From positions 1,178,001 through 1,242,000 of the forward strand of contig JAQSEB010000007.1 in assembly GCA_030063045.1 (NCBI GenBank): a DNA stretch of 64,000 nt. The letters are read 5' to 3'. Positions 13,201 through 25,434 of this stretch are shown here, piece by piece. The stretch comes from Pratylenchus scribneri. Taxonomy: Eukaryota > Nematoda > Chromadorea > Rhabditida > Pratylenchidae. Position 1 is the stretch's first letter. Every line of letters starts with the position of its first letter. Made by a program: the position numbers and the translations under genes. A model generated the notes under the pieces. The model ran no database searches. It was not told the origin of the DNA and saw only the letters and a list, made by a program, of their open reading frames with translations.

Positions 13201-16200
13201 TTAACAAATTGGTTTGTCCTGCATATTCACATCCGGCCTATTCTCCATCACGGCAATGTCGTCCATTGCGCATGCGCCCTGATTTGTTCGGGTGTTTTCG
13301 CAAAGGAAAATAATCTGCAAATTTGAGTATATTTTTAGTTGGAATTGATTTTAAGAATTTTTATTTGATAAATTTCACAAATAAGAAAAAATTTATAATT
13401 TTTTATACCTCATAAATTATTTCCATGAAGGATGATTAAAATTTGAATGCTATTTTCTATGAGAGAATGATAAAATGATTTGGCATTGATCAAAATGTTT
13501 CAATAAAATATAAAAAAAATTTAGAAAAATTAATTTTTTATTGAATTCAAAAAAGTTCCCCTTTTTAGAGGAAACTGTGTGCTTTCCAGTGATATATTTC
13601 TTTCCAAATTGGGTTATCGTCTCGCAGAGATAATCAAAAGAATGGCAAGGAATTATTGAAATGGATAGACTTAAATTTAATTCAAAATTAAATAATAAAA
13701 CTGTGAAATTAAGCAAACTATTTTGATATGATTGGATAGAGAATTTTTTGCTCTTTAAAATGGTACCAAAATTATCTTGGATGGTTTTGTTTGAGATTAG
13801 TTATGTGAATTTATAAAAATGTCCTAGATCAATTTGGAGAGTCTACTGTACAGTTGATGGGCCCTGAGGATCCATTCACTGCCAATGCCAAGCAAAGGAA
13901 AAAAGAAGGGCGATTTCTGATACAGTATTCTCTCTTCATATTTATTACTGGGGGAAAGAGTGATTGACGTTCCCTCGTTTTCTACAAGAGGAACAATTGA
14001 AAGTACCGCTGATGGAATAGTTTTTGGCTCATATCTCAGCGAGGCATTAACCAATCTGGGAAGGCGATATACCAATTGAAAGCTCAAAGTCTCCTTTACA
14101 AGGTGGCTTTTCAATTTTTGCAATTTAATTTCAATAATAAAAAATTACACTCCATTATTATTTTCACACCTTTTTTGTGCCTTGTGGACAAGCGAATGTT
14201 CCCCATTTCCACATTCTGTCGGAAACACTGACGAATTTGTCGGATTGGAATGGGCATGTCATTTGTTGTTGTTGTTCCGATGCTTCTTCATTCGCTCCAT
14301 TTGGCACATCCACCAGCCCACTATTCCCTGCGCAACATCCCTTCAGCTGGACACCGTGCGTTCCTTCATAGTATTGGAAGCGGAAACGGGTCTCCTCCGC
14401 CAATGTGGCACCTTCCCCTCCAGTGCCATTTCCCCCAACGTTCGCCCAAAGTCCAGCCTTTTCACGGGGATAGAGGAAAACGGCCGCATAATAGTTGCCT
14501 TCTGAAAAAATTCCTCAATAAATCCCTAGCTTTTCCATTTAGCATCTGGCGCTGGGCCAATTTAACTCCGTTAATTATAACTCATCCAGAACTAAACCAA
14601 TTTTGATAATTTTCTAATCAAATTAAAGAGCAGACTTTTGGCTATCAAATAATATTAATTTTATTATGGTTCAAAAATATTGGAGTTATGTCCCATTTAT
14701 TTAAATTGTCCACAAAGTTTACTATGGATTAGCCAAAATTAATGACTTTTTTCGTCATAACTTAATGAATTCTGAACCAATTTAAAAAAATTAATATTGA
14801 ACGATAGGCAAAAGTCCACTTTTTAATTTGATATTAAAATTATCAAAATTGGCTCAATCCTCGATGAATTATTACAAAAGGCGGCAAAATGGGCCGGTGA
14901 CAGAATAGTCTGCCTTCAAAATTCACTTGCCTATTCCCTCCTTGACGCCGGTGACCCGATTCATGAATTGGCCTTTGACAACCTCAAAATGCGTTGTTAA
15001 ACCGCGAACTGTTGATTCCGTATCGCCGGTCATGTCGGAATATGCGCAACTCGTTCCATCCTCAAATGAGCATTTCAATGATGGACAAGATTGGAGGGAA
15101 GAAATTTGCCGTATTAGGGTGAAAGATGACGAAGATGACGAAAAAGAGGATGAAGAAGAAGAAGATGAAGATGTTTTGGTGATGGACGATTTGAACTCCG
15201 ATTTGGACGTTTTTGTGTCGATTGAACTCAATGAATTCTTTGAGGAAGAACTGGTGCCAATTTTGCCACTTTTGCCCACAACTCCATGCGCTTTCACGTG
15301 GTCAATGCTGTTTTGGCCTATAAAGGGACAATGATGATTTTCAACAATTCAAAATACATCATTTTATTATGTTTTTGCTTTAAATACCTGCGGAAATGCT
15401 GCCACCATCCTCAATGCCACCATTTCCGCTGCCTCCCCCATTTCCAATGGCCCCTCCTTCCAATTCGGTGCCTAATACCGATGTGGCTTCGGCTGTCTGT
15501 TGCCCCGCGGTTGCCCCATCCACGGCCACTGCCGTTCCAGCACTTCCGCTGGCTGTGCCAATTGCAGTGGCCAATTCTGCGGCAGATCCACCATTTCCAC
15601 CAGACCCCGCCCTTCGAATTCCCTCCTCTTCATTCCTATCCCCAATTTGTGTTATTCCAACATTTCCAGCATTAGTTTTGCCATTCGTCGCTAATCCGCC
15701 TCCTCCATCTCCGGCTCCTCCATTTCCTTTCTTCTTTCCCCCTTTCTTTCCCTTTGATGGTGGCTTTTGGGTGGCACCATTATAGCTTGCAGCAGTATTG
15801 GATGATGTTCCGCATTCGGGCGGTTCACTCTCGTAGAGCACTTCAATGTCATCCAAAAAGACAATGTCACCGCGTTCATCAATGAAATTTGAGGCCACAA
15901 ATACAATCTATGAATAAATAAATTCATTTTGATAATATTTAAATTTGGTAATAGCACGTTTTAGTACCAATTAGGTTCTTTTTACCATACTTCGGTGAGG
16001 CACTAATTAATTTGAAAAGGAAATATGCCGTTAGAAGACCCTATATGTCCTCTAAAAAGTGGCTTTACAAATTTATGAAAATTTTATAAAAATTTGTGAA
16101 TTAAGCAGCTTTTTCTCACTCAATCAGAAAATTCGAGTTTACTAAGCTTAAAACAAATAATTAATTTAAAAATGAGAATTTGCATAATAAATTTAGTGCC

Positions 16201-19200
16201 ACTTTGTAGACAACTCTTGGAACTTTCAAAAAATATATAGCCTTCCAAAATTGGTATTTGCGTCGCTGAGCTAAGGTTTAAATGGAATTATAGTCAAATT
16301 GAGATCGTCCAAAGTCCGTTATCGAGCCAACAAAAAGATTGACAAATGGCATTAGTTGTTTAGTCTCACAATCAGAAAAATGTGAAAAAATATTTCAAAT
16401 TGGAAAGCCTTAAATACTCCATCAAAAAATATAAAAAAAACTTTTTTAAATATTTTTTATAATTTTTCTCTAACAATTTTTGGGGCCACCTCATTTCCCT
16501 CTTTTCAACATTCACTCACATCCACATAGGAGGCTTTTGGCAAAACCAATTCAGTGTGGGCCACTTGATGAGAAGAAGGGAATTCTTGGCAATTGAGCAG
16601 CGGATTGTAGCCAACAGAGCTGGGGAATGATTCCCGTTGGCAGATCTTCAAAGGTGAAATTGATTTTTTGGGCAAGAAAATTAAAGAAAAGAATGAATGA
16701 TCCTTTTGTATTTTTCGGAAAAAATTTTGCCATTTTAATGGAAAGAATAATTTCGCCTTTTTTCTGAAAAGAATTAATTTGCACTTTTTAGGTTGCCCTT
16801 TCCGGAAAGAATTAATTTGCACTTTATCCGGTTGCCCTTTCCGGAAAGAATTAATTTGCACTTTATCCGGTTGCACTTTCCGGAAAGAATTAATTTGCAC
16901 TTTATCCGGTTGCCCTTTTCCGGAAAGAATTAATTTGCACTTTTTAGGTTGCCCTTTCCGGAAAGAATTAATTTGCACTTTATCCGGTTGCCCCTTTCCG
17001 GAAAGAATTTATTTGCACTTTATCCGGTTGCCCCTTTCCGGAAAGAATTAATTTGCACTTTTTAGGTTGCCCCTTTCCGGAAAGAATTAATTTGCACTTT
17101 ATCCGGTTGCCCTTTTCCGGAAAGAATTAATTTGCACTTTTTAGGTTGCCCTTTCCGGAAAGAATTAATTTGCACTTTTTAGGTTGCCCTTTCCGGAAAG
17201 AATTAATTTGCACTTTATCCGGTTGCCCTTTTCCGGAAAGAATTAATTTGCACTTTTTAGGTTGCCCCTTTCCGGAAAGAATTAATTTGCACTTTATCCG
17301 GTTGCCCGTTTCCGGAAAGAATTAATTTGCACTTTTTAGGTTGCCCTTTCCGGAAAGAATTAATTTGCACTTTATCCGGTTGCCCCTTTCCGGAAAGAAT
17401 TAATTTGCACTTTATCCGGTTGCCCTTTTCCGGAAAGAATTAATTTGCACTTTATCCGGTTGCCCCTTTCCGGAAAGAATTAATTTGCACTTTATCCGGT
17501 TGCCCTTTTCCGGAAAGAATTAATTTGCACTTTTTAGGTTGCCCTTTCCGGAAAGAATTAATTTGCACTTTATCCGGTTGCCCTTTTCCGGAAAGAATTA
17601 ATTTGCACTTTTTAGGTTGCCCTTTCCGGAAAGAATTAATTTGCACTTTTTAGGTTGCCCTTTCCGGAAAGAATTAATTTGCACTTTATCCGGTTGCCCT
17701 TTTCCGGAAAGAATTAATTTGCACTTTATCCGGTTGCCCTTTTCCGGAAAGAATTAATTTGCACTTTATCCGGTTGCCCCTTTCCGGAAAGAATTAATTT
17801 GCACTTTATCCGGTTGCCCTTTTCCGGAAAGAATTAATTTGCACTTTTTAGGTTGCCCTTTCCGGAAAGAATTAATTTGCACTTTATCCGGTTGCCCTTT
17901 TCCGGAAAGAATTAATTTGCACTTTTTAGGTTGCCCTTTCCGGAAAGAATTAATTTGCACTTTTTAGGTTGCCCTTTCCGGAAAGAATTAATTTGCACTT
18001 TTTAGGTTGCCCTTTCCGGAAAGAATTAATTTGCACTTTATCCGGTTGCCCTTTTCCGGAAAGAATTAATTTGCACTTTTTAGGTTGCCCTTTCCGGAAG
18101 GAATTAATTTGCACTTTTTAGGTTGCCCTTTCCGGAAAGAATTAATTTGCACTTTATCCGGTTGCCCTTTTCCGGAAAGAATTAATTTGCACTTTATCCG
18201 GTTGCCCTTTTCCGGAAAGAATTAATTTGCACTTTTTAGGTTGCCCTTTCCGGAAAGAATTAATTTGCACTTTTTAGGTTGCCCTTTCCGGAAAGAATTA
18301 ATTTGCACTTTTTAGGTTGCCCTTTCCGGAAAGAATTAATTTGCACTTTATCCGGTTGCCCTTTCCGGAAAGAATTTATTTGCACTTTTCTTTTTCCGGA
18401 AAGAATTTAGCCCTTATTCAGGAAAATATTTTATAATTTAATTTTACACTTCCTGGAAAATTTTGGCTCCTTTCCGCATTATTTTATCGAAAATAATTTA
18501 GTCTCTTCCCATAAAATTATTTACCTGCAAAAGGACATTATATGATTGCCAATGCTTTGCCCGGACTCGAATAGGCGAACTGGCGCAGGCAATGGCACAA
18601 GAGGACAATTGTGCTTCATCGGAGGGGGCAGCCCCGCTGGCAGTGGCCACCTTTATAAATTAATAGTCTTCATTAAAATTGGCCCATAAAATACTGACCA
18701 AATATCTTCCATCCATTGAAATATTCACATTCGGCTTTCCCTGCACCAATTGTCAATCGATTTGATCATCACTTGGAGTTGGCACATTTGCCCAACAGCA
18801 GGGTTGGCCCTCGAAATCGCAATTCAATGCCGTGTCTTAAATAGGGAGGGAGAAATTTAGAAGATTGGCCCAATTTGAGACCATCTGGCACCGGACCACC
18901 GCCCTGGGAATTGTAACCGTCCGAGCTGAATTCCGCAATGCCAACCCGATTGCCAAGAAGCGCTTCAAAATGAAAGGGAAGTCATCAGAACATTCCCAAA
19001 ATGAATGCCTTTTTACCATTTGCATTGTGGCCAGCAACGAATTGGGGTTGTTGTCCTCCTCCAATTGGATTCAATGCCACGTTGGGTGCCGCCCTGGCAG
19101 CTCCATTCGCCTGAATCACCTGGGTTTCGGGCCTTCCGTTCACGATGATTGTTGGCCTTTCGGCACCTCCGCCACCATCATAAGCCCCATAATATGGCCG

Positions 19201-19434
19201 GGCGACGGCGGCACTTCGATAGACGCCGGCTTGCCTTCCCGTTGAACTGAAGCAGCAGAGGGCTAAATTAGGGGAAATTTGTGCCAAAAGTTGGTGGAAA
19301 TGGCTCAACCTTGGGTGGCAAAATGAAGGAGGAGGAAAAGTGCTGTTGGGCCAAGTTGCGGATTCCACTGGCAAAATGGCGGCCACCGCCTTTCGCGCAT
19401 TCCAATTTAAAGTGGCGAAAATTGATTGAAGCAC
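13201..19434 (-). CDS. Multi-exon MAM-domain extracellular protein; apparent in-frame stop
   Basis: Minus-strand exons assemble into a secreted-type protein with at least two MAM-like domains. MAM 1: LNCDFEGQPCCWAN (near 18800), a middle exon ending HWQSYNVLLQ (18540-18650), a third exon at about 16519-16650, then GDIVFLDDIEV (about 15850). A Gly/Ala/Lys-rich linker follows (15390-15800). MAM 2: SLKCSFEDGTSCAYSD (about 15080), an exon with RFQYYEGTHGVQLKGCC (about 14340), and ACAMDDIAV before the stop at 13201-13203. MAM domains mediate adhesion outside the cell. In MAM 1 the expected Trp codon after DDQID reads TGA (18753-18755), which would truncate the protein. The 5' end is uncertain; 19434 is the most upstream ATG considered. 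One intron carries the minisatellite. Confidence 0.7.
14022..14115. repeat. Foldback MITE family 1, single-arm fragment (copy B)
   Basis: Matches the left arm only: TCATATCTCAGCGAGGCA through GGAAGGCGATATACCA to AAGGTGGCTTTT. It lies in an intron of the MAM gene. Confidence 0.65.
14565..14885. repeat. Foldback MITE family 2, copy 1
   Basis: Left arm: AATTATAACTCATCCAG, CAATTTTGATAATTTT, AAAGAGCAGACTTTTGGCTA. Right arm: the reverse complement, with GGCAAAAGTCCACTTTTTAA, ATCAAAATTGGCTCA and TCGATGAATTATTA. It closely matches the copy at 33068-33395, in an intron of the MAM gene. Confidence 0.75.
15978..16285. repeat. Foldback MITE family 1, copy C (diverged)
   Basis: The left arm has TCGGTGAGGCACTAATTAA and CCTCTAAAAAGTGGCTTTAC. 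The right arm has AGTGCCACTTTGTAGACAAC and CCTTCCAAAATTGG followed by TCGCTGAGCTAAGG. It lies in an intron of the MAM gene. Confidence 0.65.
16764..18410. repeat. 38-40 bp minisatellite, about 42 units, two alternating variants
   Basis: The unit core is CCGGAAAGAATTAATTTGCA followed by either CTTTTTAGGTTGCCCTTT or CTTTATCCGGTTGCCCTTTT. Units are nearly identical. The order of the two variants repeats at larger scale: the block at 17452-17646 recurs at 17766-17960, a shift of 314 bp or eight units. The array fills an intron of the minus-strand MAM gene. It has no unique spacers, so it is not a CRISPR array. Open frames inside it follow from a unit length that sometimes keeps frame. Confidence 0.95.
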
Positions 19435-20199
19435 AAGGGAATTTTTGGAGGGAATTGATTGGTGAATTAAGAGTTGATTTTGGAGTTGGATTTTGGATCA
19501 ATCAAAGTAATTCACTAAATTCGTAATTAAAATATTTAGAACAAGCGTATGGACTATGGATAATTAATAATAATCAGCTTAATTTCCATTTTTATTTTAA
19601 TATCAAAGTTAAAAAAAAATGAATGGATGATCCAGATTAATGAATTATTGGGGTAAGGAGAGGATTTGGGATGATTAGAAAAGGAAGGATTGGATGCGCA
19701 TGAAAGAGAAAGCATCAAATTCGGGAAAGTCCCGAGGCTCATCCATGGCTTCTATTTCACTTTCTCGATTTCGCGGTTGACCCCAAATTCAGCGAAAGGC
19801 CGACAAACCAGTCTTATTCCTCTCTTGTATGTGTTTTTTTTGACGATAGGATTCGCCCTAATCGAATCAAAGCCCAAATGAGGAGGGTGGAAACAATAAG
19901 CCGGTTTCTATCTTATGTTAATCCAGTGCCATCCTCCAAAATCAGTGGGTTCTTTTGTACTCTCTTTGGCCAAAATACAATAGGAAAATATTAAAGAATT
20001 AGAAGAGCCATAGGCAAAATAGTTAGATAAAGCCATCAGGAAAAGTTTGGGCCAAAAGTTAAGGCAATAATTGGAATGAAATAGTCTTTTTTCAAGCACC
20101 ATATAATTTAAAAAGTAAATTAATCATAATAATTTCTAATTTAAATTCGAAAAATGTGAGCCAAATTCCTGCTTTGACGAAAAGGGAGAGAGTATTTAG

Positions 20200-20500
20200 T
20201 TTCTGAACCATAGCTCAACGAGACAATAACCAATTTTGAAAGGCAGTATATCAATGGAAAGCCCAAAGTTAACTCTATAAAGTAATCTTATTTAAATTTT
20301 ATGAAATTCTTTTTTAATATGATAAACTCGAATTTTGGAGGAAAATAGGAAAAATGTGGCCCTTTCTCTGCATTTTTTGATTTTCAGAAAATTAGTTATG
20401 CCACTTTTTAGAAGATATTTATGGCTTTCGAATGGCATATCGCTTTCTCGAATTGGTTGTTTCCTTATTGAATTAAGGCCAAAAGAAACGATCTAGATAT
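20200..20500. repeat. Foldback MITE family 1, copy D
   Basis: Left arm: CCATAGCTCAACGAGACAAT and CCAATTTTGAAAGGCAGTAT. Right arm: GCCACTTTTTAGAAGATATT, GCATATCGCTTTCTCGAATT, then TGAATTAAGGCCAAAAGAAA. Confidence 0.75.
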
Positions 20501-21539
20501 TGAAACGTCTCTTCGCTATTTTGAATCTCGCCAAAAATGTATATTTGTTTTATTCAATGAGTGGCTTAATCCCTTCCTTTTGCTGGAACGGCGCGAGCGA
20601 TTAGGCCACATGCATCTATTGGGCACAGTCCCAGTTCCATGTTCATCCTCTAGAGCCAAATTAGGAGGGAAGAGCCAAACAAAGAGGAGAAATGGACTTT
20701 TTCTTTATTTTGTTTGTTTTTCGGTTACATAAGAAAAAGAAGGCACGGTTTACTCACATTTTCCTCTTCACCAAAAATCTGAGGGGAATTGCGCCGGAGG
20801 GGATTGTGGGGGATTTGGATGGTTCGTGATCGGCCATTGAAAGAAAAACACATGAAGGATTGCGCAAAAGTGGGAAAATTGTGTCGTTGTCGGCGATTGA
20901 AGCAAAATTACATTTTATTGAAGGGAGTAAGGGGGAGGCAAACCCAATAAATGCGCGCCGAACTTGGATGGGAAAAACACATTGGGGGAAGAAGGCTTTT
21001 TGAAATGACCGAAAATTATATGAAAAGGAGAAATTGGTGGAATTGATTCCAGAATTCTTTCCTATAAGCTCTCATTTAAGGTTTTTGGAAATATTCCGGA
21101 TGGTGCCCGGAGGCGAGACACGCCGCCAAATTCCTCATTGACAAAATATTCTTCCTTCTACTTGGGTCGGGGCACAAATTCCGCGCCTCTGCAATTTTAG
21201 GGATGGAATGAAGAGGTTGGCGGGTTGGGGAGATTAATCGCATATTTGGGTGAAGGAAGAAGAAAGGGAAATTTTTGGATTGGATTTGGATGAAGATGGA
21301 ATTGAAGGGATGGACGGGAATGGCATCCAAATGTGAAGAAGACAGATTGGTGGAATTTTGGAATGGAATCCGATTTAGGCGTGGAATCAGCTGCTATTTT
21401 GGTTGGGGCAGCCGCTGACATTGAAGCGGGAGGGGATTTAGGAATTTTTTTGAGGATGGCATGGAAAAATAATTGATTATTAGGCGAACAAATGGGGAAA
21501 AGTGGCATTCATTAGATGGCATTAGACGGTTCAATATCT

Positions 21540-21875
21540 TGGCCATTCTTTTGGCCTATAGCTCAGCGAGGCGATGTCTAATCAGGGAAGGCGATATACC
21601 TTTTGAAAGCCCAAAGTCTCCTCTACAAAGAGGCTTATTAAAATTTTGTAAAATCGCGACTTTAGAAAAGTTAGATATATGTCTTTGAGTGGATTAAATA
21701 TTAAATATTCTATTAAATATTTTTGATGAAAAACTGTTTATATTATAAAAATTTTTATATTTTTAAAAGATTTTAAATAGCCACTTTTTAGAGGATATTT
21801 AAGGCTTTCAAATGACATATCGCCTTCCTGAATTGGCTGCTTCATTCTCGAGATATGGCCAAAAGAGAGGTACAG
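21540..21875. repeat. Foldback MITE family 1, copy E (best preserved)
   Basis: The left arm runs GGCCTATAGCTCAGCGAGGC, GGAAGGCGATATACCTTTTG, CCTCTACAAAGAGGCTT. The right arm mirrors it with AGCCACTTTTTAGAGGATAT, GACATATCGCCTTCCTGAAT and CTCGAGATATGGCCAAAAGA. This copy shows the family structure most clearly. Confidence 0.8.
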
Positions 21876-23149
21876 GTATAGAGGTTTTCTTTCAATGGCG
21901 TAACCAAAGAGAGTTTTGCTTCATTGAATGCTTGAAGGCGAAAGTTTTGTGGGTTTGAGAGTAAAGAAGGCATGAAAATGACCACCAGGAATAATTTTCG
22001 AGATGCAAAAATTGACGGACAAAAAGCAAATTTGTTGGGTGCGCGCAACTTTCACTTTTCGCCTCACCCAAAATTTGACTCTTCCTTCGCCTTTCTCAAT
22101 TTCCTGAATCCACTGGAAAAGGTCGCCGGGAGGCATCGATGCCGCAGATCGATCATTCCAAGACGATGGAATAATTAGGGGAAAGGGCGGCTGGCAGGAA
22201 GGAAGGAAAAGGCAAATGGGGGTAAAGCCCATCAGGGAATTTGGTGGTCCAGTCATCGTGGATTTAGGGTGGCGGCCTGGGAGTGGGGAATTTTGCGTCA
22301 ATGCCCTCCCACCCCACCCCATCCTTCTTCTTCTCTCGTGGATCTCTGTGGATTCGCCAAAGTCGAGTTTGGCAGCCGCCGTCGTTGCCGTCGCCGCCGG
22401 CAATTGATCCCCTCCCTTTCGCCTTTGCCTCCGATGACCCATTTTATTTTCTCCTTCTTGGCTTCAACAACGAGAAGGAAGAGGAAAGGAGTATCTCCAC
22501 TGCAATCGTCTTTTGGAGTTGTGGGCTGGAGGCGCGCGAGAAATGCCGCCCGATTTTAGCAGCTGGCAGCAACTAAGAAGAAGGCAGGTTAGGAGGAAGT
22601 CATCAATTGAAGGAAGGAAATTAGGGACTGATTGCTTCTAATGGGTTCCCCGGCGTGAATGAGATTTGGGGGAATGATGACGGGATTCTGGATGAGCTTG
22701 AGGAATGAATCAGGAGGGGAAATTTGGAGAAAATTGGTGAAATCTGCCGGAAGGAAAATCAATTAGATAAATTCGAAGAATTCTCAATTTTACTTGAAAA
22801 ATCAAATTGAATATTTTTGATTTTTTTATAAAATACGGCGGAAGGAATTGACAGCTACAGTTTTGTTGAATATAAAATGGTCTTTTCGGCAATTTTAGTT
22901 TGACCTTCAACAAAATAACCTCCTCAAGCAAACCAAACAATAATAACGGATAATTTTCGTTCGGCGCAGTCAAGCTGACTCCATTCTCCTTCCCACCAAC
23001 TAAAAACCACCCAGCAAGTTTATTCAAATACAACATTAAAAATGCCCAAATCGATGCAACCACCAATTTTTAGAAAAAGTAGCGGCTGTTTCTGAGCCAA
23101 TTCATTGAATATTTTTTTAAATTTCCATTGCTGTAAAATTTGGTCGAAT

Positions 23150-23222
23150 TGGTTACCCCTTCCGGTCCGTAAAATTTAGGTCACGGGTTCAAACCCCCTC
23201 AGAGGAAGTTATTTTTTTCCAC
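23150..23222 (+). repeat. tRNA-derived SINE-like fragment
   Basis: TTTAGGTCACGGGTTCAAAC followed by CCCCTCAGAGGAAGTTATTT and a T-rich tail. It has a Pol III B-box-like GGTTCAAAC and the same downstream AAGTTATTTTTTT tail as other copies. The tRNA fold is incomplete. Confidence 0.5.
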
Positions 23223-23289
23223 CTCTTTTATATATTTTTATAAAGTCTATACTCTATACTACATTTCTATACGAAATTCACCTATTTCA

Positions 23290-24085
23290 ATAGAAATTAT
23301 GGAAAAATTGGTTCTGAGCTCCCAGATTCAAAATCAATCAAATGATATACCATTCGACAGAGCTCATCGAGCTGGGTCTGAAAATATAAAAAATTTCGGC
23401 GCGCTTGCACTTTTGGCCAACTTATGGCCATTAAAAAATCGTAAAAATGAAGGGTCCCCCCTTTGGGTCGAAAATGTTAAAAATTTTTATATCGACATAT
23501 TATAGCTCAAACGACGCGTCTCAACAAGCTGAATACGAATCTGTAATCGTTTTCGCATAAAACTCAAAAATAAAAAAAGTTACAGTTGCGCAAAGGAAAT
23601 ACGGATTGGAACTGCTCCGGTGGGCATTTCAGAGTGGACTCCTCCGTGTGCTCCGCCTCCGCGCGACCAGACAAGCTTGTGGCTCGCTTCGCTCGCCACA
23701 AGCTCGTCCAGTTCCCGCGCTTCGGCTACGCACACTCCGGAGTCCACTCTTACATTCCTCCGCAGTTCCAACACATTCCAGCGAGACAAAAATGGCCATA
23801 ACTTTTAACCAATCACAGATTCGGAATTTGCTCTCCGAGCCGCGTCGAATGAGCTATAATATGGCCGTGAAAAAAACTTAAAAATTTTTGACCCATAGGG
23901 GGGACCAAGCACTTTTATGGGAAAATAGTTTTAATGGCCATAATTTGGCCAAAAGTGAAAGCGCGCTGAAATTTCTTGTATTTTCGGACACAGCTCGTCA
24001 AGACGCGTCGATTGGTATATCATTTGATTGATTTTGAGTCTGGGAGCTCAGAACCAATTTTACCGAAATTATTATGAAAATTGGG
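23290..24085. mobile_element. Foldback element with long inverted arms and GC-rich tip
   Basis: The left arm (from about 23290, AATTGGTTCTGAGCTCCCAG) is the imperfect reverse complement of the right arm ending near 24085 (CTGGGAGCTCAGAACCAATT). Complementarity continues inward through a GC-rich block: 23605-23650 pairs with 23725-23775. It ends in a hairpin where CTTGTGGC pairs with GCCACAAG around 23690. The whole ~800 bp can fold on itself. No transposase is encoded. The arm motif ACGCGTCGATTGGTATATC is shared with the foldback at 47842-48370. Confidence 0.8.
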
Positions 24086-24220
24086 AAATAAGGGATTCCT
24101 TCAATGGGTCAAAACAATTTATTTTGAATTGCTAATATAGTGGAAAACAAAACAAAAACAAGAGAGAGTATCTTGAGCAATTTTAAGGGATATGCCCGAT
24201 CAAAATATAAATAATAAAAA

Positions 24221-25157
24221 CTATTTCTGTTCTGCTTCTCCCTTATCTTCTGCTTTGGATTCGGTCGTCTTCTTTTCATTTATTCCCTTTTCTATCCTCT
24301 CCAATTCCGCATCCAGCCTTTCTTTTGCGCGAAAAATCTATTAAAAATATAAATTTTTTAATATAATTTTAAATGTTTTTGTTACTTTTGCCTGAAGATA
24401 AATTGTTCCGCCTTTTGATTTGTCATTCACTGCGAACAAATGGTCATAGCGCCGTTTTATTTCTTCAGCATTCAGCGGTTCTTTTACGTCCAAAATTTGT
24501 ATTGATTCCTGAATAAAAATAATTAAAATTTAATATGTTTAATTTGGTGAAAAACAAAATAATTATAATTATTTAAGGGTTTGTCTTAAATTCAAACAAT
24601 AAACCATTAAATAGAGCTGGTTAATACGCATCGAATCTCGAATGGATTTTTTAAGGTTTGGTCAAAATTAAAGGGTATTAAACGGTTTAAATAAACCCAT
24701 TTTGGTTTTATGGTTCAAAACTAGGTTAGAATAGGTTTCCAAAACATAATCAAATGATTTGTTCTGACAAGATTTATATTTAGAAAATTTTTGAACCGAA
24801 TTTTTCTGGTAATTTATGATTTCAATGCTTTTTTCCGACGAATTAAATATTTCCTTTTTATATAATTGAATTAAAATCTAAAAAATTAACCCGTAATGTG
24901 ATGCCAAGCCTGGCATTTGTTTCCATCGCTTTCTGTCGCTCCGCCCTTTGTGATCGTGCCGATGAAGTGCCGGCCGTTTCTTCTGCTGTCTGCCTTGCTG
25001 CCGCCTCCCTACTTGCTGAATAAAATTAATTTAAATTCATTTCCATTTAAATTATTTTCAATTTACCATTTAATTCCTCCTTCACTGCTCTGGCGAATGC
25101 TTTTCCAACAGCTTCAGCGGCTGCTGCTGCAATTTTGGCTACATTCCTCCAAACCAT
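24221..25157 (-). CDS. TIM16/PAM16 (Magmas), subunit of the mitochondrial import motor
   Basis: Four exons: 25157-25067, 25015-24891, 24508-24386 and 24337-24221. All have GT/AG sites and matching phases and give 151 residues. The N-terminus ([20 protein letters not shown]) is the hydrophobic, membrane-contacting start of TIM16. The J-like domain has [19 protein letters not shown], where the HPD of true J proteins is replaced by DKS as in all PAM16. In yeast and animals PAM16 pairs with PAM18 and regulates mtHsp70 at the TIM23 channel. The start codon lies 278 bp after the HSP60 stop on the same strand. Confidence 0.93.
24600..24800 (+). repeat. Dispersed repeat family 3, copy 1
   Basis: Contains TTTGGTCAAAATTAAAGGG, TATTAAACGGTTTAAA, GGTTCAAAACTAGG and CAAAACATAATCAAATGAT. 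These also occur near 51085-51345, 54640-54815 and, inverted, 58505-58700. It lies in an intron of PAM16. Confidence 0.65.
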
Positions 25158-25434
25158 TTTTTCTATTTAAATTAAAATTGAAAATACTATTTGGATTAAA
25201 ATTGATTTTAAAAAGTAATAAAATTCCCTCAGGCATTATATTTTGCAAACATTACATTAAATTAATATAAATACTTTATTCCTAAAATGTGTCAAAATGA
25301 ATCAAATATGATAACGAGAACAAATTGAAAATTAAAAAAATAGATAAAATAATAACGATAATAGAGTGGATTGGTCAAAAACAATATTCATGTTTTGGTC
25401 ACAAAAGTGTGTTGGCCGCCATTCTTCCATTCAT
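25158..25434. promoter_or_regulatory. Short HSP60-PAM16 intergenic region (possible operon spacer)
   Basis: 277 bp between two minus-strand genes. AATAAA on the minus strand at about 25275-25280 would serve the upstream HSP60 transcript, about 120 bp before the PAM16 ATG. Nematode operons usually have such short spacers with trans-splicing of the downstream gene. I see no certain spliced-leader site. Confidence 0.4.

Larger units (their letters stand above)
19435..24220. other. Gene-poor, repeat-containing interval
   Basis: Contains MITE copies D and E and the foldback element at 23290-24085. The rest is AT-rich or pyrimidine/purine-skewed DNA. Open frames on both strands (for example 21921-22442 and 22710-23066, minus) show no recognisable domain or consistent exon structure. 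Confidence 0.4.

Noticed and set aside
15286..15785. Pro-rich open frames on the plus strand
   Set aside because: They are antisense to the Gly/Ala-rich linker and exons of the minus-strand MAM gene.
16505..18410. Repeated-peptide open frames and CRISPR-like look of the 38-40 bp array
   Set aside because: Units are nearly identical with no unique spacers, and the host is a eukaryote. The frames follow from the repeat itself.
22710..23066. 118-codon minus-strand frame with a hydrophobic start
   Set aside because: No partner exons, no recognisable domain and high AT content at its end; a gene cannot be supported.
23580..23881. GC-rich overlapping frames suggesting a gene
   Set aside because: All lie in the tip of the foldback palindrome, and mirrored frames occur on both strands.
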